NCBI GenBank assembly: GCA_013360585.1
Contig: JABWBH010000015.1
Location: 1 to 64,000, forward strand
Reading direction: 5' to 3'
DNA: 64,000 bases
DNA from: Phycisphaerae bacterium
Lineage (GTDB): Bacteria > Planctomycetota > Phycisphaerae > UBA1845
Shown: positions 55,647 to 64,000 of the stretch, piece by piece
Layout: every line of letters begins with the position of its first letter
How positions within the stretch are numbered: the stretch's first letter is position 1
Program-made: the position numbers and the translations under genes
The notes under the pieces: model-generated
The model's database searches: none
What the model was told of the DNA's origin: nothing
Seen by the model: only the letters and a program-made list of their open reading frames with translations

Positions 55647-57425
55647 TCACCCGCCCCCATCGAGCCCTGCTGGATCAGCGACCCGCTCGAACGCCGCAAG
55701 AAAGTAAGAGAGCCCCGGATAGTCGTGGCGAAACACCCGTGCCGCGCCCGTGACGCACGCCAGCCGCTCCAGCAGGTCCGCCTCCTCTGCCGGCTCGCGA
55801 GGATGTGCGTACCAGACCAGGAACGCCGGATCCTCAATCAAACGCTCCTCGATCGGCGTAAAAGGCTTGAGGTTTCGAAAATCATCCTCGCCTCCCGGAC
55901 GCAACGGCGCCTGAAGCGTCAGGATCAGGAACCGCGGGCGCTGGTCAAAGACGTACCCCGGGTCGAAACTCTTGCACAAAAACGGACCGGGAGCATGCGC
56001 AATTGTCCGATCCGTAAGACCCGTAATATCGAGAATACGCAGGTCGGGATTCAGGAAACCAACCAGGCCGATGTCCATCAACGCCACGACATCCCCCGAA
56101 CGCGCCGAGCTTAAGAGCCACGCCGCCAGTTCCGCATGCCCCTTCCGGTATCCCTCCGCACGGACCCGGATCTCACCCAGGTCGCGCGACACCGCCTCCC
56201 CCTGCGCCGACCACAACCACGCGGTGCATGCCGCCAGCGCCCCCAGCCCCCACGCCGACGCACGCCGCACCGCAAAACTCGCACAAATCCCCGCCGCCGA
56301 CGCAACGCCCGCCGCCGATGCCGCCGGAACATAAGGGGCGAGAAGCCGGTAACCCGGCATCCAGTCCGGTCCGGTGAAGAACACGGCTGCAACGCCGAAC
56401 ACCGTCACGCACGCAGCAGGCGCCGCGATCATCACGGCGCGAGTCGGGCACACCGCTACCTCCACCGCTCGCGCTTCTTCGGTCCGGTCGGTCGCCTCAC
56501 GGCGCAGGCGAACGACAATCCACATCAGAAGCGGCGCGGCGGCCGGAAGGAGGAGTCGAAAAACCGCGGACAGAGTGTCCCTTGCCCCGAGGTGATTCCT
56601 CGCGAAGCCCAGAAGGTACCCCCCCGGTGTCCTTTCAGGCATACCCCCGGATTTCGCGTAATACGTGTTCGGCAGAAGCTCCCCGTCATAAAGGATCATG
56701 CGCAGCGCCAGGTGCGCCGCAACCACGCCTGCGACGATCAGCCCGTCGCGCTTCAACGCCCGTCGCCGCGCCGCATCATGCCGGCCCCCGGCGAGAAACT
56801 CCGCCCCCGCCGCCACGACGAACACCACCACGCCTTCAGGACGGGTCAGCGCCGCCAGCGCAAAGAGCACTCCCGTCCACCGCCGTCCCCGTCCGACGGC
56901 CTCTCCCGCCATCGCCGCCAGTCCGGCCGTCACCAGCGCCGCGAACAACGTCGTTTCAAGCCCCGTCGTGCTGTTGAGCAGGAACGCGCCGTTGATCGCC
57001 GTCAGCAGGGACGCCGCAGATCCGAAAAGCACGCAACTCGTCCGGCTGAAGACGCTCCTGGGAAGTTCCGCAAGCATCCGCCGCGCCAACACACCCGCCG
57101 CCAGCACCGCCGCACACCCGCTCAGAACACCGAGTCCTTTCGCCGCCGGCAGCACGGCGTCATCCCCGGCGATGCGCCAGACCAGCGCCATCAGCGGGAC
57201 CATCAAGGGGTTGGTGTACCCCTCGACAGGCTCCCCGACGTTGAAATACGGACCGCGCCCCAGGGCGAGGAACTTCGCGTAACGGAACGTGATGAATGCG
57301 TCGTCGTTGATCTGCGGCAGGAACGGGCGGACCAGCGCCAGGTAGGTCGCCAACGCGACGATCGCGGACATCCACGCCGCGATCCGATCGCGGTGTCGCT
57401 GCGGCGCCTCCTTCAACTCAGGCAC
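55647..57425 (-). CDS. Membrane glycosyltransferase-like protein
   Basis: [50 protein letters not shown]; many TM segments; probable GTG start at 57425. Confidence 0.75.
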   Translation of the reverse strand: MPELKEAPQRHRDRIAAWMSAIVALATYLALVRPFLPQINDDAFITFRYAKFLALGRGPYFNVGEPVEGYTNPLMVPLMALVWRIAGDDAVLPAAKGLGVLSGCAAVLAAGVLARRMLAELPRSVFSRTSCVLFGSAASLLTAINGAFLLNSTTGLETTLFAALVTAGLAAMAGEAVGRGRRWTGVLFALAALTRPEGVVVFVVAAGAEFLAGGRHDAARRRALKRDGLIVAGVVAAHLALRMILYDGELLPNTYYAKSGGMPERTPGGYLLGFARNHLGARDTLSAVFRLLLPAAAPLLMWIVVRLRREATDRTEEARAVEVAVCPTRAVMIAAPAACVTVFGVAAVFFTGPDWMPGYRLLAPYVPAASAAGVASAAGICASFAVRRASAWGLGALAACTAWLWSAQGEAVSRDLGEIRVRAEGYRKGHAELAAWLLSSARSGDVVALMDIGLVGFLNPDLRILDITGLTDRTIAHAPGPFLCKSFDPGYVFDQRPRFLILTLQAPLRPGGEDDFRNLKPFTPIEERLIEDPAFLVWYAHPREPAEEADLLERLACVTGAARVFRHDYPGLSYFLAAFERVADPAGLDGGG

Positions 57426-57465
57426 GTTCCTGCCTCCCGCACCCGAGACCCGCGCGTAGCCCGTC

Positions 57466-58785
57466 TTACAGACGGCGCCGCCGCCGCATCGGCGTAAACC
57501 TTGCTCCGAGCGTCTGCTGGGGCGCAGCCGGCTCAGGCGCCGCGGGTGTCGCCGCGTTCGCTCCGACGGGTTCGGACCGACCGCCGCCACGGTCCGGCGC
57601 TTGCGAAGACGCGCCCCGCCCCCCGGTCATGCCGTCCCGCGGCGCGCTGGGCACAAAGCCTTCCACGCTGTGATCCGGGATCATTTTGTTGATGAATTTC
57701 TCGATCTCGGTGAGTTGCTTGCCCTCTTCCGGCGTAACCAGCGTCACGGCCTTTCCGGCGCGCCCCATCCTCGCGGTCCGCCCGATCCGGTGAACATACG
57801 TCTCCGCATAATCCGGAATATCGTAATTGATGACGTGGGAGACGCCTTCGACGTCGATCCCCCGCGCCGCAAGGTCCGTCGCCACCAGCAGGCGGATCGA
57901 TCCACTACGAAACCCTTCCATCACCTGCTCGCGCTTCCGCTGGACCAGATCGCTGTGAATCTCCGCCGCGCTGATTCCCGACTTCGTCAGTCGTGCGGTC
58001 ACCCGGCTCGCCTCGCGCTTCGTGTTTGTGAAGATGATCGTCCGCTCGACGCCCTCGCGCTCCAGCAGCATCTTCAGCAGCCGCAGCTTGTCATGACGCG
58101 GAACCGTCACGTAGCACTGATCCACTTTGTCCACCGTCAGCTCGTCCTGCGAGACGTTGATCTCAAGCGGCAGGCTCGTGAACTGCTGGATCAGCCGGCG
58201 GATCGGCTCGTCGATCGTCGCCGACGTGAAGATCGTCTGATGTCGCGTGTGAATCGACCGGAGGATCTTCCGGATGTCGTCCCGGAAACCGATGTCCAGC
58301 ATCCGGTCCACTTCGTCCAGGATGACCGTGGTCAGCTTCGTCAGCGTCAGGTCGCCACGACCCATGAAATCCATCGTCCGCCCGGGCGTGCCGACCACGA
58401 ACTCCGGACCTTCCCTCAGGCGGCTGCTTTGCGCCCGGATCTTGCTTCCGCCGTAAACCCCTTCCGATTTGAGTTTCGTGAAATGCGCCAGGCGGCGGAC
58501 CTCCTCCACCACCTGAACCGCAAGCTCCCGGGTCGGCACGAGGCACAAGACCTGAAACGGAATACCGGGCGTCAGACGCTGAAGCGTGGGCAGGGCGAAC
58601 GCCAGCGTTTTTCCGGTTCCGGTGCGGGCCTGTCCCACGACGTCCCGTCCCTCCAGAACAGGCGGAATCATCGCCGTCTGGATGTCGGTGGGCGTGTCAA
58701 ACCCAAGACGCTGAAGCGCTTCCAGAAACGGTCCCTTGATGCCCAGATCGGCAAACGCCGACGCTTCGTGCTTGTTTCGCCGCAT
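57466..58785 (-). CDS. DEAD-box RNA helicase
   Basis: [101 protein letters not shown]. Confidence 0.96.
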   Translation of the reverse strand: MRRNKHEASAFADLGIKGPFLEALQRLGFDTPTDIQTAMIPPVLEGRDVVGQARTGTGKTLAFALPTLQRLTPGIPFQVLCLVPTRELAVQVVEEVRRLAHFTKLKSEGVYGGSKIRAQSSRLREGPEFVVGTPGRTMDFMGRGDLTLTKLTTVILDEVDRMLDIGFRDDIRKILRSIHTRHQTIFTSATIDEPIRRLIQQFTSLPLEINVSQDELTVDKVDQCYVTVPRHDKLRLLKMLLEREGVERTIIFTNTKREASRVTARLTKSGISAAEIHSDLVQRKREQVMEGFRSGSIRLLVATDLAARGIDVEGVSHVINYDIPDYAETYVHRIGRTARMGRAGKAVTLVTPEEGKQLTEIEKFINKMIPDHSVEGFVPSAPRDGMTGGRGASSQAPDRGGGRSEPVGANAATPAAPEPAAPQQTLGARFTPMRRRRRL

Positions 58786-58945
58786 TGAATCCTTTCGCCC
58801 GATCTTGCTGACGCCAACCACCAGAATATATCGCGTTCACCCCGGGTTTCAACGCAGCCCCGACGTCAGTGCGACCCGCCCTATCCCGATGCGGCAGCAG
58901 AATTTGAGATTCTCACGAGTCTGATGCGGCAGTACACTGGCTCGA

Positions 58946-59842
58946 ATGTCGCGGCTGGTGACGCATCAGGTCGGTAATCTGCGGATCGAGGGCTTCTCCC
59001 TCGCGGGGGAGGAGACCGTGCTGATCGTCCCGGAACTGAACGTCTGCTTCGACCCCGGCCGCGCCCCGCGAGAGATCATTGCGATCGACAACGTATGCCT
59101 CACCCACGGTCACATGGACCACGCCGCGGGGATCGCTTACTACCTGTCGCAGCGCAATTTCGTTGGCATCGCCGCCGGCCGCGTCATCGTCCACCGGGAT
59201 CTGGCCCAGCCCATCCAGCGCCTGATGGCGGTCTGGGCGGACATCGAAGGACACCCGACGCCCGGGGAGGTTGTCGGTGTTCAGCCGCTGGAGGACGTGC
59301 CGCTTCGACGGGATCTGGTGGTCCGCCCGTTTTCGGTCAATCATGATCGCTGCTCGCTGGGCTTCTCCGTCATTGAGCGAAGGCACAAGCTCAAGGCGGA
59401 GTATTCGGGCAAAACCGGTCCGGAACTCGTGGCGCTGAAGCGCCAGGGCGTGACGATCGACGAGTGGCGCGAAATCACGCTGGTGACGTGCTCGGGCGAC
59501 ACGGCCCTGGGGCGTTGGCTGGAGCACGCTTTCGTGCGGCACACAGAGGTGCTGCTGGTGGAATGCACGTTTATCGACGAGGACCACGTTGATCGGGCCC
59601 GCGGCGGGAGGCATATCCACGTCCGCGACCTGTCGAAGATTGTCGACGCCGTCCCCGATGCGCGCATCGTGCTGACGCACCTTTCACGCCGCACGGACCT
59701 TCGTCGCGCCAAGGAGGTCGTCCAGCGGTTCGTGGGCAAGAGCGCGATGGAGCGGATACTGTTTCTGATGGATCGCCCGCCGAAAGGGCGCCCGCAGCCG
59801 CGGGATGGCGCCGCCTCCCGGGAAACCCCCGTGTCCCAGTGA
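58946..59842 (+). CDS. Metallo-beta-lactamase-fold hydrolase (RNase Z-like)
   Basis: [53 protein letters not shown]. Confidence 0.85.
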   Translation: MSRLVTHQVGNLRIEGFSLAGEETVLIVPELNVCFDPGRAPREIIAIDNVCLTHGHMDHAAGIAYYLSQRNFVGIAAGRVIVHRDLAQPIQRLMAVWADIEGHPTPGEVVGVQPLEDVPLRRDLVVRPFSVNHDRCSLGFSVIERRHKLKAEYSGKTGPELVALKRQGVTIDEWREITLVTCSGDTALGRWLEHAFVRHTEVLLVECTFIDEDHVDRARGGRHIHVRDLSKIVDAVPDARIVLTHLSRRTDLRRAKEVVQRFVGKSAMERILFLMDRPPKGRPQPRDGAASRETPVSQ

Positions 59843-59966
59843 GCAGTTCGGGAGCGATCGGACAATGACGCGCTCGGGCGCGGGTTGCGGGCGGGCGTCC
59901 GCCGGGGTAGCTTTCGGCCTTTCTTTCCCGCGTAAGAGGCGCGAGGCGGGTCGGGGAGCGGTAAGC

Positions 59967-61562
59967 GTGGCGAAGGATGGAAACGTTGCGGCATCCGCGG
60001 GACTGGCGCGGATCGGCCTGACGCGGACGGGCGAAATCCTCAGCAATCTGCCGGTGGCGGAATTGTATGAGCGAGCGCTGACGGGCGGGGAGGGTCTGCT
60101 GGCCTCTAACGGGGCGCTGGTCTGCTCCACCGGCGCGCACACCGGCCGGTCCCCGGGCGACAAGTACACGGTCGAGGAGCCAACCACCCGCGAGGCGATC
60201 TGGTGGGGGCCGAACCGGGCGCTTTCAGAGGCCTCGTTCGACCGCCTTCACCGTCGGATCGTCGATCACTACGCCTCGCGGCGCGTCTACGTCCGGGATT
60301 TGTACGCGGGAGCGGACCCGCGCCACCGCCTGAACGTGCGCGTCGTGACGGAAACGGCGTGGCACGGGCTTTTTGCAAACCAGCTTTTCATCCGCCCCGA
60401 GCGCACCGAACTTGAGGGATTTGAGCCTGACTTCACGATCCTGAATGCGCCAACGTGCCTCGCGGATCCGCAGACGGACGGAACGCGCTCGTCCACGTTC
60501 GTCGTGATTCACTTTGCCCGCCGTCTTGTCCTGATCGGGGGGACGGCCTACGCCGGCGAAATCAAGAAGAGCATCTTCACGGTGATGAACTACCTGCTGC
60601 CGGTCAAAGGCGTGCTGAGCATGCACTGCTCCGCCAACGTCGGGGCGGCGGGCGACACGGCGCTCTTCTTCGGCCTGTCGGGGACGGGGAAGACGACGCT
60701 CTCGGCCGATCCGCAGCGCCGCCTGATCGGCGATGATGAGCACGGCTGGAGCGACGACGGCGTCTTCAACATCGAGGGCGGCTGCTACGCGAAGTGCATC
60801 CGGCTCTCACGGGAGCACGAGCCCCAGATTTACGCGGCGATCCGTTACGGCGCCGTGTTGGAGAACGTGGCGCTCGACCCGCAAACGCGCGAGCCGGATT
60901 ATGACTCGCAGGAGCGGACGGAGAACACCCGCGCCGCCTACCCGCTTACGTACATCGACAACGCCGTGATCCCCAGCGTCGGTCCGCATCCGAAGCACGT
61001 CGTCTTCCTGACCTGTGATGCTTTCGGTGTGCTGCCGCCGATTGCACGGTTGACGCCGGCGCAGACGATGTATCACTTCATCAGCGGTTACACGGCGAAG
61101 GTCGCGGGGACGGAGCGGGGCGTGACCGAACCGCAGGCGACGTTCAGCACCTGCTTCGGCGCGCCGTTCCTTCCTCTGCCTCCGATGCGTTACGCGACGA
61201 TGCTCTCGGAGCGCGTGCGGCGGCACGGGGCGCGTTGCTGGCTGGTGAACACCGGGTGGAACGGCGGTCCGCACGGCGTCGGAAAGCGCATGAGCCTGCG
61301 ACATACGCGGGCGATGATCCGCGCGGCCCTGAGCGGAGAGCTGGAGCGCGTCGCCTTCGAGGCGGATCCGGTGTTCGGCATCGAAGTGCCGACCTCCTGC
61401 CCCCACGTTCCGCCGGAGGTTCTTCGACCACGGCAAACCTGGTTCGACCCGGCGGCTTACGACGCCCAGGCCGCGCACCTCGCCCGGCTTTTTGTCGACA
61501 ACATCCGCAAGTTCGAGGGCATCTCCGCCGAGGTCCGGTCGGCCGGTCCTCGAACTGAGTAA
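59967..61562 (+). CDS. pckA: Phosphoenolpyruvate carboxykinase (ATP)
   Basis: [93 protein letters not shown] start inferred. Confidence 0.96.
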   Translation: MAKDGNVAASAGLARIGLTRTGEILSNLPVAELYERALTGGEGLLASNGALVCSTGAHTGRSPGDKYTVEEPTTREAIWWGPNRALSEASFDRLHRRIVDHYASRRVYVRDLYAGADPRHRLNVRVVTETAWHGLFANQLFIRPERTELEGFEPDFTILNAPTCLADPQTDGTRSSTFVVIHFARRLVLIGGTAYAGEIKKSIFTVMNYLLPVKGVLSMHCSANVGAAGDTALFFGLSGTGKTTLSADPQRRLIGDDEHGWSDDGVFNIEGGCYAKCIRLSREHEPQIYAAIRYGAVLENVALDPQTREPDYDSQERTENTRAAYPLTYIDNAVIPSVGPHPKHVVFLTCDAFGVLPPIARLTPAQTMYHFISGYTAKVAGTERGVTEPQATFSTCFGAPFLPLPPMRYATMLSERVRRHGARCWLVNTGWNGGPHGVGKRMSLRHTRAMIRAALSGELERVAFEADPVFGIEVPTSCPHVPPEVLRPRQTWFDPAAYDAQAAHLARLFVDNIRKFEGISAEVRSAGPRTE

Positions 61563-61621
61563 GTTCGGTGTGTCAGAGCAGGCCCGCGTCCGCAAGGCGG
61601 TACTTGTTAACTGAGCCGCAT

Positions 61622-61653
61622 CGAAGAAAGCGCTTTTTTCGCGCCCTTCTTCG
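61622..61653 (+). terminator. Hairpin terminator downstream of pckA
   Basis: cgaagaa-a-gcgc / gcgc-cc-ttcttcg flanking a T-rich loop; 60 nt after the pckA stop. Confidence 0.6.
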
Positions 61654-61894
61654 GACGGTTTTATGCAACATCCTGATCTAAAATCAAAGCTTTATTAATT
61701 GAAACTACGCCGTCATTGCCTGGAGTTTCAAGGTCTCGGCGGGCAGAAGAGAAGAAGCGCTTCTCGCAAGCACGGCTCGGTTTCATCACAGCGACAAATC
61801 CCTTCCGGCTCGGTTCTGGCGCGTTTCAGCGGAATCAGACCCGTCGCCGCGCGAACAAAGCGGGGAGAGGTTCGTATGTCTACAATGTGGGTGC

Positions 61895-62509
61895 ATGACA
61901 CCCCGGTCTGATGAGGATCTGTTGCGGGCGTTTGTCGGGGGCGATCCGACGGCGTTCGAACTGCTGGTCCGACGCCACGCGGCGGCGGTGTACCAGTTTG
62001 TCGCTCGGTTCACGAAGAACGCGGCCTCGACGGAAGACGTAGTGCAGGAGACGTTTCTTCAGATCAGCCAGTCCGCAGCGGCGTTTGACGGCAAGCGGCT
62101 GTTTCGACCGTGGTTGTATACGATCGCGGCGAACAAGGCCCGCGACGCTCTGCGGGCGAGCACAAGGCGGCGCGAGTTCGTGTCTGATTTTCGTGACGAT
62201 CCCGACGAAGCCCGGGCGTGTTACCAGGATCTGCTTCGGGTGGATGTCGAGTCGCCGGCGGCAGAGTTGGAGACGGATGAGAAGCGGCGAGCGGTCCGCA
62301 AGATCGTGGACGCGATGCCGCGCCCGCTGTGGGAGGTGCTGGTGCTGGCGTATTATCACCAGTTCCGCTACCGCCAGATCGCGGCGATTCTGGACATGCC
62401 GCTGGGAACCGTAAAAAGCCGGCTTCACGCCGCGGTGGCGTTTCTGGGTCGCGAGTACCGGGCGCTGCGCACGACGGAGACCCCGGTCGCAGACGAAGAC
62501 GCAGGATAA
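61895..62509 (+). CDS. ECF RNA polymerase sigma factor
   Basis: DEDLLRAFVGGDPTAFELLVRRHAAAVYQFVARFTKNAASTEDVVQETFLQ...YHQFRYRQIAAILDMPLGTVKSRLHAAVAFL. Confidence 0.94.
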   Translation: MTPRSDEDLLRAFVGGDPTAFELLVRRHAAAVYQFVARFTKNAASTEDVVQETFLQISQSAAAFDGKRLFRPWLYTIAANKARDALRASTRRREFVSDFRDDPDEARACYQDLLRVDVESPAAELETDEKRRAVRKIVDAMPRPLWEVLVLAYYHQFRYRQIAAILDMPLGTVKSRLHAAVAFLGREYRALRTTETPVADEDAG

Positions 62510-62513
62510 TCGA

Positions 62514-63707
62514 GTGACTCCGAAGCCCGACAAACCGGTTGAGGAACTCCTGCTGGATCGTCGTCTCGGCGAGATTGATCCGGACGATCGCGCCTGGATT
62601 GAGGATCGCCTCGCGGCCGATCCGCAGGTGAAGGCGATGAACGCCGCGCTCGGCCGGACACTTGAGGCGCTCGACGCGCACTGGACGCCGCCGCCACCGG
62701 TGAATCTATCCGAGAAAGTGCTTCGTTACGTGCAGTCCGACCGCGCGGAGGCATCCCCCCACGACCGGATCATGCCGCCGCCGCTGGAGGCAGCCCCGGG
62801 ACGGGTGTCTCGCTTCGGATTGCGGGATTTCATCGCCGTCGCCGCGTGCATCGGCCTGATCATCACCGCCCTCGCCCCCGCGATGCAGCGGATGCGCAGC
62901 GAGGCGCGGCGCGTGCAATGCGTCGGCAATCTCGAGACGATCTCTCGCGCCGTCAGCGCTTACGGCGCGGATTTTTCCGGATTGCTGCCTCATGCCGGCG
63001 TGCCCACCGGAGCTTCGTGGCTTTATCTCAGCCCCTCCGGCGCCCCGCATCAGTCGAACAGCCGTCACGCCTACCTGCTGGTTCGCCTCGGATATCTCAA
63101 CCATGAGAGTCCGTTCCGATGTCCGGAAGGCCGGACGGCGTCGGGCTTGGGTCGTTCAGGGTCCGGATCGGCCGACGTCATTCTCCCTCGAGCGGGAACC
63201 CAGCCGCAGGATCCGAGTCGCGGCGAGGGCCCCGTGAAGTTCGACGTCATAAACATCGGTGAACTTTCGGCGGACCGACGGCGATCCGACGATGTGCTTC
63301 GCCTGACCTATCCCGGTCTGACGGACGATTTTGCTTTTCCGGATGCGTGCAGCTACGACGGGCTTAACATGCTCGGCGTGACGCCGCGGCTGGTGGACGC
63401 CCCGGACCAGGTTTACCTCGGCGATCCGAACCCGCTGTTTCTCGGCGGCATGTTCCGGCCTTCGATCAACCCGAACGCGACGAACTCCCCGCTTCATGAC
63501 GGGGGTCGCGGGCAGAACGTCCTGCTGCTGGACGGATCCGTCGGGTGGCTCACGTCGCCCTTCCGCAACCGCACGGACAATGTTTGGCTGGCGGGGGAAA
63601 TCCAGGATTACCGCGGGACGGAAGCTCAATCCGATCCGCACGACGCTTTCCTGGTGCCCGCGACGCCAAGCCGTGGCGCGCCTCCTGCCCCGCGCGGCGG
63701 AGAGTAG
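62514..63707 (+). CDS. Anti-sigma-like / pseudopilin-like hybrid membrane protein
   Basis: 5 bp after the ECF sigma gene. N-terminal soluble region, TM helix FIAVAACIGLIITALAPAM, then RVQCVGNLETISRAVSAYGADFSGLLP and SPLHDGGRGQNVLLLDGSVGWL as in prepilin-type proteins. Confidence 0.75.
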   Translation: MTPKPDKPVEELLLDRRLGEIDPDDRAWIEDRLAADPQVKAMNAALGRTLEALDAHWTPPPPVNLSEKVLRYVQSDRAEASPHDRIMPPPLEAAPGRVSRFGLRDFIAVAACIGLIITALAPAMQRMRSEARRVQCVGNLETISRAVSAYGADFSGLLPHAGVPTGASWLYLSPSGAPHQSNSRHAYLLVRLGYLNHESPFRCPEGRTASGLGRSGSGSADVILPRAGTQPQDPSRGEGPVKFDVINIGELSADRRRSDDVLRLTYPGLTDDFAFPDACSYDGLNMLGVTPRLVDAPDQVYLGDPNPLFLGGMFRPSINPNATNSPLHDGGRGQNVLLLDGSVGWLTSPFRNRTDNVWLAGEIQDYRGTEAQSDPHDAFLVPATPSRGAPPAPRGGE

Positions 63708-63892
63708 CGCTTTCAGCTTGGTCTTCGTTTATTCCCTTATGAGCGGGGAGAAGTATGAACGCTTTCTGGCGGGCGCAGCTCCGGTTTTGAAGCGCCGACC
63801 CGGTCGGATCGACTTGACATCCTCGGCGCAGGGCGCTCCCACCCCCGTCCCCAGCCTCAGAATGACTGCGCCGGTCACGGGATGCTTTGCGG

Positions 63893-64000
63893 TTACGGCG
63901 TGCCCTCACCGAGCCGAGTCGGCATGTCGGCGAGGATGTACGCCGCCACCGCCATCGCGGCGACGTTGCGGTTCAATTCGTCGGGCTTGATCTTATCCAG
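63893..64000 (-). CDS. C-terminal fragment of a protein extending beyond the window (possibly peptidase-like)
   Basis: Minus-strand frame LDKIKPDELNRNVAAMAVAAYILADMPTRLGEGTP* ending at 63893; open to the window edge. Confidence 0.5.
   Translation of the reverse strand: MDKIKPDELNRNVAAMAVAAYILADMPTRLGEGTP

Noticed and set aside
58319-58336. DEVD in place of DEAD in the helicase motif II
   Set aside because: DExD variation is common in this helicase superfamily; not notable alone.
61655-61710. AT-rich stretch after pckA considered as a mobile-element scar
   Set aside because: No inverted terminal repeats, target duplication or transposase fragments visible; more likely a terminator/promoter region.
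1-64000. tRNA, rRNA, riboswitch and transposase genes
   Set aside because: None could be recognised by eye in the intergenic regions; a covariance-model scan would be needed to exclude small RNAs.

Overview
This is a high-GC bacterial chromosomal segment, probably Planctomycetota-like. That is an inference from the 'CLFCGYNLHGLPSDLCPECGRAFDPSNPRTF' zinc-ribbon protein, prepilin-like proteins ending in an H...G..NVLLLDGSV motif, and the ECF sigma/anti-sigma pairs. Recognisable housekeeping genes include superoxide dismutase, coaD, mutS, scpB, pyrF, pabB/pabC, a MacAB-type ABC transporter, a DEAD-box helicase and pckA. The left edge (1-2.5 kb) holds a compact toxin-antitoxin-like cluster: a 398-aa ORF translationally coupled to a Doc/Fic toxin, then a small antitoxin-like ORF coupled to a frameshifted PIN toxin. 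The most unusual feature is a 13-kb minus-strand run of eight tightly packed, often ATGA-overlapping genes (16.6-29.7 kb). They encode exported proteins with nine amidohydrolase-like domains. All nine keep fold landmarks of the family, but only one keeps the HxH metal-ligand motif and the other ligand positions I could identify. A second candidate system is an ECF sigma / anti-sigma / Cys-rich PDZ operon (50.9-54.2 kb) whose last gene carries a perfectly periodic 27-bp tandem repeat encoding CDGKVCTVT units. Other observations include a PilZ-REC-Hpt protein with Arg at the expected phospho-His, a pseudo-receiver HD-GYP protein, a GGDEF protein with an insertion between I-site and GGDEF, and an anti-sigma/pseudopilin-like hybrid. 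No rRNA, tRNA, CRISPR array or transposase was recognised. All functional calls come from reading motifs by eye; no database search was run.
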